Part shown: piece after piece, positions 24,504 to 36,321 of the stretch | Layout of the letters: the number at the start of each line of letters is the position of its first letter | Position numbering within the stretch: the stretch's first letter is position 1 | NCBI GenBank assembly: GCA_016647705.1 | Contig: CM028335.1 | Coordinates: forward strand, 23,724,905 to 23,788,904 | Source: Eucommia ulmoides | Taxonomy: Eukaryota; Streptophyta; Magnoliopsida; Garryales; Eucommiaceae | DNA: 64,000 bases | Direction: 5' to 3' | Translations under genes and position numbers: made by a program | The notes under the pieces: generated by a model | The model's database searches: none | The model's input: the letters and a program-made list of their open reading frames with translations, nothing else | Told to the model about the DNA's origin: nothing

Positions 24504-25506
24504 CTAGACATGCACAAGGACTCCATGGAGTTTGTAAAAAAAAAATACGATAAATGTCAGAGATTTGCCTCTTATCCCAAACAAACGGCAATCGTTCTCG
24601 TCCCCATAACGAGCCCTTAGCCATTAGCTTAGTGGGGAATTGACATTCTTGGTCTATTCCCCCAAGGGACCAGGCAGAGAAAGTTCCTTGTTGTCACAAT
24701 CGACTATTTCACAAAATAGGTAGAAGCCAAGCTACTTGCATGAATCACCAAGGAAAATATCAGAGATTTTGTATAGGAAAGTGTTGTGTGTCACTTTGGT
24801 ATACCCAATGCCATCGTTTCTGACAACGGAAAACAGTTTGACAACGACCTCTTTACAGAATTCTGCGTCGGGCTGGGGATTCAGACCTACTTCGCATCTC
24901 TAGGGCATCCCTAGGCCAACAAACAAGTGCAAGTAACAAACTGCACCATTCTCCACCGACTCAAGACCATACTTGATAAGTCAAAGGGAAGATGGGTTGA
25001 GGACGTATGCCTTATTCTTTGGGCATACCATACCATAGCAAGAACCCCTACGAGAGAAACACCTTTCGCAGTGGCCTTCTGGTATGAAGCGGTAATTCCC
25101 ACCGAGATTGATGTACCCTCTTCTCGGATTGCAATGATCTTTAGCTAAGATGAAAACAATGCCTCTTTGGCCCTTAATTGTGACCTTCTTGAGGAAAAAA
25201 ATAGAACGTGCCCGTGTTCGACAAGCAGCTTATCAGCAAACGGTAGTCAGGTATTACAATAGAAGGGTCCGTCATCGGTCATTTGACATTTGAGACCTTT
25301 TCTTCTAAAAAGTAACCCTAGACACAAAGGATACGACCTCCAAAAAACTCGTTCCATCCTAGGAAGGGCCATATCGCATTACCCATTTTACCCATCCTGG
25401 CACCTATGAGTTGGAGACCGAGAAGGGTGTCCCCCTAAGGCACCCTTGGAATGCAGAACATCTGAAAGGATACTACCTCGAAGATGGAGCACCGATGAAC
25501 TTGTAA
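24504..25506 (+). pseudogene. Integrase of the Tat-type element
   Basis: Core motifs WGIDILG (Asp 24642-24644) and VSDNGKQF (Asp 24822-24824) are present. The third catalytic residue, Glu in the family motif ANGQAE, reads Gln here (codon 24930-24932, ANKQVQVTN). The tail includes GPYRI-, GTYELE- and W.AEHLK.YY-like words shared by this lineage. Several stops; inactive. Confidence 0.8.
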
Positions 25507-27407
25507 ATTTTTTTACCTTCAAAGTTTGGAAAATATCTCCTTATGAATGGAAGAAATATTTTGTTTAACTATCACTTCATTCTCTAAATTTTGTTGGTGG
25601 CAGTAAAGTACAGCCCCCATCCCATTTCGGATTGAGATGAGCAACCCTCCTCACAAATCTCCCAAACGCAACCATGCCGAGATGAGTAGCCCTCTGTCCC
25701 ATCTCGGACGAAGATGTGTCATCCCCGGTGTTTCATCAACCCCAAACGGTGTCCCGACGCTTAGCGTGAGGGATAATCTCCACACAGAACCCTATCCCGG
25801 CACACTGCGTTAGGGTGTAACCAGATTCTCTCCGCAGGTCAGTAGTATTGGCCCAGAGATTGATAGCTATCATCTTTCAATGGTAATTACATCAATCAGG
25901 TCTGAGGACCTACAGGTAAGTATCCCATCCCTCACTGCCGAGCCCAGCTCAGGCGACGTAAAGGGAAGATGTCCCAAACAGGGTAATTTTGGGATAACCT
26001 GAATGGGCTCCAAGATGAGCCCCACTAAGAAGAACCCACCTATGATCGACCACAGGGGGCCGACCTGGGGTGACCCCTTGGGGACCGCGAGGGCTAGATT
26101 TCACATCGGTACGACCCTTGGAATTTTAACCTACCACCCAACCTCCGCTCGACTGCTAGGCTGGGGGGCAGAGAGGTTGTGGATATGGTCAAACAACATG
26201 AAATGGGTGTTTCCCGAGAAAAGGAAGTATGGTCTCTTCTAGGGAGTTAATTCCTAAAAGAGGAGTGTGACTTTTTCTCAGTTACTCATCCGAGAAGATG
26301 TGTAAAACCAAACGACAAAGAGACTTAAATTTTTTGAAGCAAAAAATCATAAAAATTACCCAAGTGTTGTGGATTATCCACCCAGGGCATATTATTTTCA
26401 AGATCAGGAAGAAAGCATGCATCATAGCCTAAAATGACCAAGTCTCCAAAAATAACCGAGAAGGGGACATGATGGTCAAAGAAAGATCCAGAAATATCCT
26501 AAGTCTTCTAATCAAACCGAGAAAAGGCTCAAGTCCTTTTCCAAGACAAGTTTAAAGCAATTCCCCAAGCAGGAACTCAACTTCACATTCCGTCAATTTC
26601 CTGAGCAAGGGCATCTTCCCATCTCGGCGTGACCGAGATGAGGGTGGGATTAAAACTCCACCACCGGGAAAAGGAACCCTTTTCACTTCCAAGGAAGCAA
26701 CTCTCCATTGATGAACAAGATAAACAAGAACAAAAATATGTCAAGGCATGCATTCACGAAGTCAAGCAGTAGTAAAAGAAGATCACAAGTGCTCGGAATC
26801 TACCGGGAAGAGATAAGGAAATATTCATTCATTTATTCAGTGTTCAACACATTCCTAAAAAGGGTCCCAATGCCCACACAGAAAGGCCCTTATCCATGCA
26901 GAGGGGGTTGGGATGCCAAGAAGTCCAAAAAAAAAACAAGTCAAGTTCAATTTTTCTGATTCAAGATTGGGGGACTGAGGTTTGTTCTTGGTCAATGGAG
27001 AATGGATCAGCTTCACCTTCACCGACGGGGGGGGTTTATCTTTCCTAGTCATAATGATCGGGGGGTTTATCTTGCCTAGTCATAATGATCATTGGAATGG
27101 CATCCATTTCGTCCAGACCGACGTTTATTGCCCCCGTTTCGGTTTCAACATCTTTTGGGTCGACTCTAATCTCCCCCATCCCAGCATCAGTTGCCGTCAC
27201 CACTACTTATTTACTCCATTCTCCTGCCACAACATCCCCCATCCCAAGAATGGAACCTTCTTCCATGTTAGAATAATCTATTCCAATGTTGTGCACTGAG
27301 AATTTAGGGTATTGCCTACGCAAGTTCCGGATTGTGTACTTGTGTCCACTCTCCACCATCTTGGCTGCCATAAGCATCTTCCTATCGATAAAGGCAAAGG
27401 ACTTCCT
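25507..27407. other. Non-coding 3' region of the Tat-type element, rich in CCGAGATG words
   Basis: No coding frame. Words such as CCCATCTCGG, CCGAGATGAG and CCGAGAAG recur from 25625 to 26640, and again in the related solo LTR at 32705-33996. Confidence 0.5.
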
Positions 27408-29608
27408 CTATTCTTCTACAGCATCTTCCTTAGCTTTTATAATGAAGGCGGCGTGCTCTTTCTGCATTTTCTCCCTAACAGCGGCGAGGTCGGCCTTAAC
27501 CCTACCGTTACGAGATTCGACGGTCGTTTTCTCCACAGAAAGCTTTGACTTCTCCTTGATCAGTTGTTTATTCTCCTCGGATACCTTCTTCATCTCCTCC
27601 TTGGCTTTCTCCTCAATGGTCATCCATATTTTTCTTATCTCGTGCCATCGTTTTGCTTAGTTCACGTGCTCCTTGTGCTGCTCGAAGAGTTGTCTACATT
27701 CTCTATCGAGCTTCTGCTTCCTCTCGCGAGCACCATTGAGGCTTCCGACCACGGATGAGACTCTGGATAGCACCTACAAGACAGGAAAAATGGGAAAAGC
27801 TGATCATATTGTTATCCGAAAACAAGCTGCAATAATGAATCAAAATAATCTTCTGGTATTAACCTTACCAATATTATATCCCTCTCCATCTTTATAGTAA
27901 TCTGTGCATCTGTCTCAGCGCTGATTCATTCTCTGATCTTGGGTGGGATGATATAGCTGATGTAAGTAGACAACATTTCTAAATTCTACAGGGCTCCTTG
28001 TTTAAGAAGGATGCTCGTACTTTAGGTTGGGGCCAGTGCCGAAGTGGGAATCTTACTTGGTTGAAGGGCTCTGGAAACCCCCTCGGTCCTTGCCTTCTTG
28101 GCTCCCTCAGTACTGGACCACCTGGCCTTCCTCTTTTCTTTCTCCTAACCTATTCCAAGTTTACCCTTCTCGGAAGAGGGCGTGGGTGCCTGTTCAGATG
28201 GAAGCATGGTCTCTTTCCCGGCAGCGGCCTCGGCCTCAAGCTGTTGTTGGTTCCTCCTCGTTATTCTCCTCGGTAAACTTTTCGACCCAGCAGGGGCCTC
28301 TCCAATAGAGCTCATTTTGTCTGTTTCCCCTTCCTCGGTTGTCCTCCCTTGGAGACCTTCGCCTATGGAGGGTGACCTCTCATTTTCTTAGCCTCTGCCT
28401 TCGCAGCTTCGGCCCTCTCTCTCAGCAACCTCGCCAATGCTATTTTATCCATTTCTTCTAAGACAACATAAAAAGTTGGATAAGTGAGGAATGTAGAAAA
28501 TGATGAAAGATTCAAAGAATTAGTAAATTCCAAGGAGATGAGGTCTTACTGTTTTCGGTGTCTTCCTCGATCTTTGGTATTGAAAGGCTTGATGCACAGT
28601 AAAAATAACGACAGTATAATGTTGACTCCAGCAGTTGGTTCACGTTTTTGTATTCCGTCTCCCATATGTCATTTCTCTGCTGTTTGATCAGGGAACTTGT
28701 TCTCACTCTCTTTCCTCTTGCCTTATCTGGAACTGTTCCAAGAAACAGAGTCAAAGAAAAATGAGAAATAATTAGAAGATTAAAAGAGATATTGTGTAAT
28801 CCATGAATCATTCACATATGAGGACATGCTCACCTAGAACACCCCATTCCCTAGGAATAGGGTTTACTCTCTCCTCATTGGGACCAAACTCCCAGCTTGT
28901 TCCTCCTAGAAAAAAGTATTGGGGCTTCCAGTTCTTCACCGACTCCTCTAGAACCAAAAGATTCTGCCGCCAAGAAGCTACATAACACCACCCCTTCCCG
29001 AAGGGCATGGATTTTGGGGAAAATAGGGATTTTAACAAATATAGGGACTGTTCTAGTCCCTCCGCGCATAGAGTCTATGTCCACGGATGGATCGGGAATC
29101 GTAAACCTCCACATAAGTACACCATGTGCACGGTGATGAATCCCTCAGGAGGGGCACAAGCCCTATCTTCCAACCGGGGGAGACTAGTCTCTACCCCCTC
29201 AGGGATGGTGTATATACTCCGGGCTTTCTAAATTTTCTGTTCCGTCATGGTCGTCTTAATCCCCCAGATGAGACTATCTCTGGGGACTACCTCCTCCCAT
29301 ACCTCAACCTCGTCACTTGGGTTTAGAGCTACCTCCGTGCTGGGGCCACTACTAGACCCGGCACCATTGCCATCGTCGCGACAGCTGGAGGGCTCTACAG
29401 CGCTTGACGACCTTGTATGTTCCTCTGGGCAGGAAAGTAAGGCTAAATAAGGGTTTATCTGATCGAGGGGGAAATATTTATGGCCTGCCCATTGGTGACA
29501 GACCTCGATACTGACCCAGTAGCAGAAGAAGAGGAAGAAGAATACATTTTGAGAAAAAATGGAGTTACTGACTGGAAAGATCGATGCTCTGCCAAGGCAA
29601 AATCGCAA
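27408..29608 (-). pseudogene. Antisense multi-exon ORF of the Tat-type element (aORF)
   Basis: Read on the minus strand. Exon 1 (to 28834) holds a conserved-looking core, ESVKNWKPQYFFLGGTSWEF, in a frame broken by TAG at 29228 and 29075. Introns 28733-28833 (101 bp), 28458-28549 (92 bp) and 27774-27868 (95 bp) all have GT..AG ends and restore the frame. The last exon encodes a charged coiled coil (27623-27408: EEKAKEEMKKVSEENKQLIK..). A frameshift lies near 28370-28390. Antisense extra ORFs between integrase and 3' LTR, with the W(K/E)..(F/Y)FFV..WEF pattern, are known in Tat-lineage elements; function unknown. The start codon is unresolved. Confidence 0.7.
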
Positions 29609-30129
29609 AAATGTGGAAAAGGGTTCAGGGCACCTCTTTTATATAGGAGAACGCTTGTCCATATCAACCGTTGCACCTGAAAATGCCATAAAGATGCTTG
29701 AGAAAGGCACACCATTCAGAGGCCATACAACCACGTGTCTTCTCCCCAACGGTTAGGCAGACGGCACGACTAGGCACGTCCGCTCACATTAAAAAGACGC
29801 CACCGAAGAAACGCTAGTGGAGAGGCGTAAACATGATGCGACGCACGCTTGACCGTTCACAGTCTTTCACGCTTATCTAGGGCGGGCTACTCATTGTTGT
29901 TCTTGAGCCGCCCGTTTGATTTCTCGGACCGTTCTTTCTACTCTCGGGCTGACTGTTCCTGTCTCGGAATCGCTTGTCTTCTCCCTAGAAAAAAGACTTG
30001 GCCGTTACACAACACTCCTTGAAGGATAAATAAGGTTGCCAACATCTCAAAAAGCTTCGGTAGGAACATCAAAACTCTAGAAAGGGTTCACAATAGAATC
30101 CCCAGTCTTTAGAATTTCTTCTCAACACT

Positions 30130-30145
30130 AAGGACTGGAGGCTAC
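30130..30145 (+). promoter_or_regulatory. Polypurine-rich tract before the 3' LTR
   Basis: AAGGACTGGAGGCTAC directly precedes the 3' LTR; plant Tat-like elements carry AGGACTGG-type tracts here for plus-strand priming. Confidence 0.6.
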
Positions 30146-32539
30146 TGATGAGTGTAAAAATGGTAACTCTAATGTAACCACTTAAAGACCACCACACGTT
30201 CGTAGCTCCCTGCAGGGTTTAAATCATGGAAAAGACTAAGTATGAAGAATGTACCAAGAATGAAGGCGTCTTAAACTGCACCAATTGCCCCAAAGGATTC
30301 AGCTCTCTATAGGGTGACCAGTAAGTCATCACCGAGATTGGTGACCACTTCCCATTTCAGTGTTCTCTGTTGCAGCAACGCTCACTCCTTTCTGTCTCCA
30401 TTCGCACGGGAAGGGCAGGAATCAATTTCCTCATCCTGGCTGTAGCAAGGTAGTGTCATCCTTAGTTTTCCCAAGAGTTGGCTCGGTTCTCCACCTTTTA
30501 AGCATCCCAAAATATCTCCTAAATATCCATAATCATCATTGTGGCTCTCTTCCCTAACCAAAATATCTCCAAATATCTCCTAAATATGGCCAAAACAAGA
30601 GCCCCTTGGCACATTTTCATTGGCTACGTGCAAAGTTGACACCATTATGTGATCTTGAGAAGACATTAACCCATGCTTAGTGGTGGCGCGTAGTTACGTT
30701 GCCACTTTCACCGTAAGTGTACGGGTCAAGTTTTTGTAGAGTAGGAAGAGTAAGGGTTATCGTTTCCACGGGGATTGGTTGAGAATATTATCGAGTACCG
30801 TAATTATCATAACCTAATTTTATCTAGGCTATAAAAATGTGTTTAAAATTAATTAATACTAAGATTAAATACTAATTTATCTAATTATATTATATTACTA
30901 ATATAAGATGTTTAAGGGAATGGAATATCTAAGGATTAACTTTATTTACTTAAATGTGTTTGATCTCGTATAGTTTACGGTTAAAAATGTTCGACTTATC
31001 TGACAATCTCTGTATCATAAACTCATTCACTCCTTCTCCCGAGTGACAAGTGAATGAATATATGACTTCGCGTTAACGCCGAAGTCCCCCTCTAGCATTT
31101 TTTAGAACACATAGTCACATGAATCTTGCCCCAACGTCATCGATTGCACACTCTCTAACTCCCTCCCGGGTTATTAGATCGTCGTGTTGTGTTTAAACCC
31201 TAGTTCGAATCCGAGGTTACCTCTCCCGAGTGTCAAACCCTATATTCTCAGTATATCATAACAAGCATAATAAACAAGGAGAAACGGCAAACACAATCAA
31301 ATAACGAAGAACAACTATTTACAAAACACCGATTTCAAAATCACATATTCATAAATTATAGTAATCCATAGACAATATCCGTTTAGCTAACGACCATAAC
31401 CGTATATACAATAATAAACGAGCTAAACATACTCAAACCATAATCCGAAGTTAAGAAATAAAGAAAGAAACAAGAGAAACTAATCGTAGTTCGACGATTT
31501 GGAGCTAAAACTGTCCCGAGATCGCTTCTTCTTCTTCACAATGTATTCTTTTCCTTCGAATTTGGTGGAGCATTCCTCAAAAACCTCTCAACCCTATTCT
31601 AACCCTAGGAGCTCTCTTATAGTAGAAATAGAGGAGAGGATGAAGATATAGGGCGAAAAAATATCTTAACAAATATCTAGATTGTGTGCAGAGTGATCGT
31701 CACGGCCGTGGGTTTCACCGCCGCGGCGGTGAGTATGTCGGTTAAGCCACGGCCTTGACGGTGGGAGTAGAGACCTCTCTGTTGTTTCACCGCCTCAGCA
31801 ATGGGCTTCCAACAACAAAATGGCCTTCTCTGCATATTGACCACCGCGACGATGGTCTGGACGCCGCGGCGGTGGGTTGTATTTCAAAATTTTGCCTTTA
31901 TACTTGTTTTCCCACCGTTCTTCCACCGTTCTTGATCCGATTTAATTGTTTATAATCCATTTTCATCCCTTTTCACCCCCACACACCTGTTTTAATACAA
32001 AAAGAATAAAAACATATTAAAATGTATTAAAATATTATAATAACACTCGAAAACTAACAAATTCGGTATGAAAATAGATAGGTAAATTACATCTATCACT
32101 TAGCCCTTAAACTAATTTTCGCCTTGCCTATAAAAAAGAAAGCATACAATTGCTCAAAGGTAGATGAACTTGGATCATTACTCTCTCTTCACTCTTCTTA
32201 GCAATTACGTTATAAATTATTTATCCCGTACGCAGATTCTCACGCCGAAGGGGACATGCCGGGAAAACCCCTACAAGTCCTTCGTGCAGGTTTCCAGGCG
32301 CTCATTCTTCTCGGAACTACTCAATTCCAAGTGCTGGTTCATCTCTTCACGGATCACCAAGTATTCTGATTTTCCTCCTCTCAGCTCAGAATGTTGTCAG
32401 ACCCTTTCCATTACCGGCCTTCCCCTTCCTAGCCAGAGGCTCTCCCACGGATCAAGGATTTCCATTCTAGAGCTCTCCAACACCTTCCAAGGCTGACCGG
32501 ACCATACCGCTGGTGTAGACCAAAATTCGACATCAACAA
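30146..32539 (+). repeat. 3' LTR of the Tat-type element, interrupted
   Basis: Parts 30146-30680 and 32099-32539 together match the 5' LTR. The intact 5' LTR gives the empty site (ACCCATGTTTAGCCC, about 16187-16201), which proves the insertion boundaries of copy 3. Confidence 0.85.
30681..32098 (-). mobile_element. Solo LTR, palindrome-array family, copy 3
   Basis: Flanked by perfect CTTAG duplications (30676-30680 and 32099-32103); length 1418 bp; ends TGGTGGCGCG..TCTATCA on the plus strand. Palindromes at 31700-31880 include CACCGCCGCGGCGGTG and GACGCCGCGGCGGTGG. The pairing of ends with the empty site in the 5' LTR makes this the best-defined copy. Confidence 0.9.
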
Positions 32540-32612
32540 TAATAATTTTATTAAATAAAACAATATAATTATATATAAAAAATATTTAATTTTGAATTAT
32601 TTTCCTAACAAT
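32540..32612 (+). repeat. Direct repeat copy 2, right part
   Basis: Continues the alignment with 13118-13195 (ATAATAATTT, AATATAAT, TTGAATTATTTTC) after the Tat element. Confidence 0.65.
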
Positions 32613-32704
32613 GTTCATGATTTCCCTATTCTGTTCTTGATCATCTAACTTAACCTCGAAATCTCCATCACAATCTTCCGAAACAGATCTATCAAGATGG
32701 GTTT

Positions 32705-33996
32705 TGTTGATGTCGGATTTTTAGCAGCCTCAATGGTATAGTCCAGTCACTGTTGATGGATATCTTTAACCTTCCTTGTTGGAATGGAGATAGAGAAGTC
32801 TAGGATAAGGATTTTCTTTCGTATTGGGATGGGGACGGAGAGGTCCGGGATCAATCCGTTTGACCCGAGATGGGCAGAGGTGGAATGACCTGAGATGGGT
32901 CCCGAGCAGGGAAGCTAGCCAAGAGTCTTCTAATCTGAGAAAAGATAGGTCCAAGCTGGAATGAGCTCAAATGCCTTCTGGTCCGAGAAGAGATGGGTCC
33001 GAGTTGGGATGAGTCTAAGTCGGGATTGGCAGGACCTTGATACCTACACAAAGGATCTTCTAAACTACAGAGAGATGAATCCAATCTGGGATGAGGCTGA
33101 GCCGAGATGGGGCAGAACTTCGACACCTGTACAAAGGACTTGCCGGGATGGTCCCGGCATGTCCCTTCCGATGTGAGAATCAGCAATCAAAAGGGAATAT
33201 TTATAAAAGTGCTACCGAGAAGAGAAAGAAACTTTTGTGTACCTTTGGGCATTGGTATGCCCTCCTATATATAGTCATGGAATGGATTAGTTTAGGGGCT
33301 TAAGCAAAGGTTAGTGTCCCTTCAAAATCCCATCAACATCCCATCTCGGCATGTGGCCAATAAGAGGAGGACATGAGGGCACCTTATGTCGGTCATGGAC
33401 TTTTTAGCACTGTTCATGAGGCCCATGGCAAAATATATTTATAGTTGGAGAAGTGACCCAGCCCATAATCCTAGAAGAATACTTTCCTACTGTACCCGAG
33501 ATGAAGAATTTGATCCATGCTCTTCTCGGACAACCGGAGACAGGAAGGGGGAGTTGTGTGGAGCTTCCTGCCTTGCCCTTCTCGGATAGTCGGAGACAAG
33601 AAGGGGGGCTTTGCTGAGGGGCTTATGGAGTTGATTTCCGAGATGGAAAATACCGTTGTGGCGAATGCTGAGATGGGGAAGGATTCCCCATCCCGACGGC
33701 GGCTTGTCTGCCCTTCTTGGAGAATGTTTCTAGCTTTCTTTGGAGTGGCTGGCATGAGCTAAGGTGTGCCCCTACTCGGAACGATCTTCACACTTAATCC
33801 TTGGTAGAAGTTGATCTTGGTGGAAAGTTGTGGACACGTGGCGGTCTTTATGGGGAGCGTCTGGGCGGATCCTCAGTCTCGAGGTCTGAGCTCGGCCATC
33901 CCCTTCTTAACCATTCTGTCGAACTTGGTCAAAACGTTGGTATACGTGTAGGGATCCAGTAGGGGTCTTTAGGGGTGACCAAATTTACCATCATCA
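32705..33996 (-). mobile_element. Solo LTR related to the Tat-type LTR
   Basis: Perfect GGTTT duplication (32700-32704 and 33997-34001). On the minus strand it starts TGATGATGGTAAATTTGG and ends CGACATCAACA, like the element at 15643-32539, and shares the CGGAAGGGACATGCCGGGA block and CCGAGAAGA words. The body diverges strongly, so it is a sister family or subfamily. Confidence 0.85.
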
Positions 33997-34246
33997 GGTT
34001 TTAATACAAAATCGTTCTGAACTTGTTTCTTATTTCAATATATCATTTGTTTCTCCTTCTTCCTCCTGAAAATTTTTAACTTTCACGAGATGGGTTTCTT
34101 CGATTGTTCTTGAATTTTTTCTCCCTTCAACAACAGGATCAATATCAGCTTGGACATTTGTTCTGCTCATTTTTCTTCCACATTGTTTTGGTTTGATTAA
34201 TGCCAAACAGTGTGTACATTATATTTTTACTGTTTTGTAGATTGGA

Positions 34247-34365
34247 TTCAAGCTTAATAGAATATTATTGGATTTAATGTCTTTGTGAACCACCACTTGG
34301 TCCCATCCATGGTGTAAATAGTTTAATACTTTTGCAATGTCGGAGATGACTCTTCTCTGGCCGGC
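34247..34365 (-). pseudogene. Receptor-like kinase fragment (lectin-RLK type)
   Basis: Minus-strand translation gives VISDIAKVLNYLHHGWDQ followed by VVVHKDIKSNNILL: the catalytic loop of plant receptor kinases, with L-type lectin RLKs as the nearest match I know. HRD reads HKD. No other kinase subdomain is visible nearby, so this is an isolated fragment. Confidence 0.7.
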
Positions 34366-34419
34366 CCAACTCCTCCGCCTTCACGCCAATCTCCTCATCT
34401 TCCTCCTCGTACATATCGA

Positions 34420-35600
34420 AACTACTAGATTTATCCCACATGGGATGTGGAATGGACTAATAGTCAAGTTATAAGTGTGATGAAAAGTGTCTCACCTCAT
34501 GAGCTAGTTTTTGAGGTCGAGAGGTTCGAAATCACCTTATATTGGTATTAGAGTTCATGTTACAACAATTTTGACATAATAGCCACAAAGAGAGAGACTG
34601 GTCGAGGGTGGGCCGATCAAATGCCCAATGTGTGAGGGAAAGATTGTTGGGTATATCCCACATCGAATTGGAAGGCACTGGTGGTTAAGTTATAAATGTG
34701 AGGGAAAACCTCATCTCATAAGCTAGCTTTTGGGGTTGAGATTGAGATAGACCCAAGATCATTGTACATTGGTATTAGAGCCCATATTACAACAATTCTG
34801 ACCCAATAGCCCCAAAGGAAGAGACTAATTGAGGTTTAGCTGACGAAACACTATCATTTTTTTGTTTGTGAGTAAAACGTCATCGAGCTCATGTAAACAC
34901 ACATACCACTTTTATAATCTTATCTCAATGAGAGGGTTGCCATCTTGTATACGCAATAGAGACTCCTGGTTTTTCTCTCTCTTGTCATTAAGTCTATCCC
35001 TTGAATCAACTTCATTTGGTATTAAGAATCCTTTGGATCATACTCGAGAGACATGTTGGGATTTGTGTGGTTGACCTATAGCTAATGTCACTACTAGTAT
35101 TGTTGAATCCCACATTGTTGTTGCACCCTTCCCTCGATATTCGTTTGCAGTGGTTTATCAAAAGTTCTCTGTACGTGAGGTGGCGTGTTGAACCCCATAT
35201 CGCTTGTGTTACTGATCCTGTGTTATATATAAAGTCTAGGGGAATCATTCTCTTACAAGGCGTCTTTTGAGAGTGAGTTGGGGCCATTGAATTTCTACAT
35301 GTTATCAACGTCAGGACTGTTATTTGATGTTGGATGTGTTGAATCTTAGATCGATGTTGGGGCCCTTGATATCCGTTCTCAGTGGTTTGTCAAAATAATC
35401 CACCCAGCATGTGAGAGGGGCATGTTGAATCCCACATCGATATTGGGCCCCTTTCCCTGATATCTGTTCGCAATGATTCGTCAAAAGTCCACCTGTGAGC
35501 ATAAGGCGGCGTGTTGAATCCCACATTGCTTATGTTACATGATCCTGAGCTATATACGAAGCTTAGGGTAATTCTCATCTTACAAGACATCTTTCGAGAG
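34420..35600. repeat. TRIM-like repeats
   Basis: Two successive ~210-bp units (34425-34640 and about 34645-34850) each combine a TATCCCACAT-type start, TTAAGTTATAA.TGTGA, AGCTAG.TTTTG.GGT and TTGGTATTAGAG, the last like a tRNA-Met primer site. Further right, TGTTGAATCCCACAT-type words recur at about 35099, 35187, 35338, 35431 and 35511. The pattern resembles terminal-repeat retrotransposons in miniature. No 5S-like insert was seen. Confidence 0.5.
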
Positions 35601-36321
35601 TTAGTTACGCCTAGCCTTTGTGTTTTTACATGTACACGTTCTGGATCCATGACTTCGGGTGTCACCATTGGAGATAACACGGGGTTTTCCTCCAATGATG
35701 TGGTACAAGTTCTACAATAAAAAATATATTACACTTTGTACCTTAAAATTTGAATATCTACATTTTGTCCCCCGGCAAAAAAATTGACTAAAATCTGCCA
35801 CTTGAATGAAAACAATAAGAAAAATAAAGTCAGAAAAAAGAATTACAACAATCAAAATATTTGCGGATGAAAAATGACGACACCCAAAACTTTAGGGGTG
35901 CCAATTCCAATTTAGCCTAACCAAAATTATTTAAGTTAATTTTTCATTTTTTTTTATATGCATTTCATGGTTTTTAAGTGTACTAACCACAACTCAAAGC
36001 TTGTAATTTAACGATTGTCTAGTATTCTTCCTTGATGGGATGGGAGACCTAGTGTTCAAAACTTTTCTCCCACCATTTATACCGAAAATAAAAGAATGAA
36101 AAATTGTACTATCCACTTTCTCAATGACACGAATCCTAATCGAATCAATGATTCTTGACCCAAAAAAATAAAAATAAAAAATCACTCATTAAAAACAAAA
36201 TAAAAAAATGAATACACTCTTTAAAGTTCCTTTATTTGTGGAACCCTACACATGGTCTATTGTTACATGCACTTTTCTCTTCAGATCAACAAAAACAATA
36301 GCCACCCATTGTTTTCTTTTT
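35601..36321. other. 3' flank of the GDPDL gene
   Basis: AT-rich; no gene. Likely holds the 3' UTR and poly(A) signals just below 36322, but none can be assigned firmly. Confidence 0.4.

Larger units (their letters stand above)
15643..32539 (+). mobile_element. Tat-lineage Ty3/gypsy LTR retrotransposon, full-length but dead
   Basis: LTRs start TGATGAGTGTAAAAA and end GACATCAACA. Flanks ATTAT (15638-15642) and ATAAT (32540-32544) form a 4/5 target duplication, and the empty equivalent is visible at about 13110-13130. Order is gag, protease, RT, RNase H, a second RNase H, integrase, then a ~4.6-kb region with an antisense ORF: the arrangement known from Tat/Retand/Ogre-type elements. Stops and frameshifts break all frames. 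Without the three inserted solo LTRs the element would be about 12.3 kb. Confidence 0.85.

Noticed and set aside
27998..28391. Plus-strand open frames of 69-93 codons
   Set aside because: They overlap the linker of the antisense ORF and show no family features; treated as shadows.
21119..32098. Copies 2 and 3 of the palindrome-array LTR as the two LTRs of one element
   Set aside because: Each has its own 5-bp duplication and interrupts a different, reconstructable part of the host retrotransposon.
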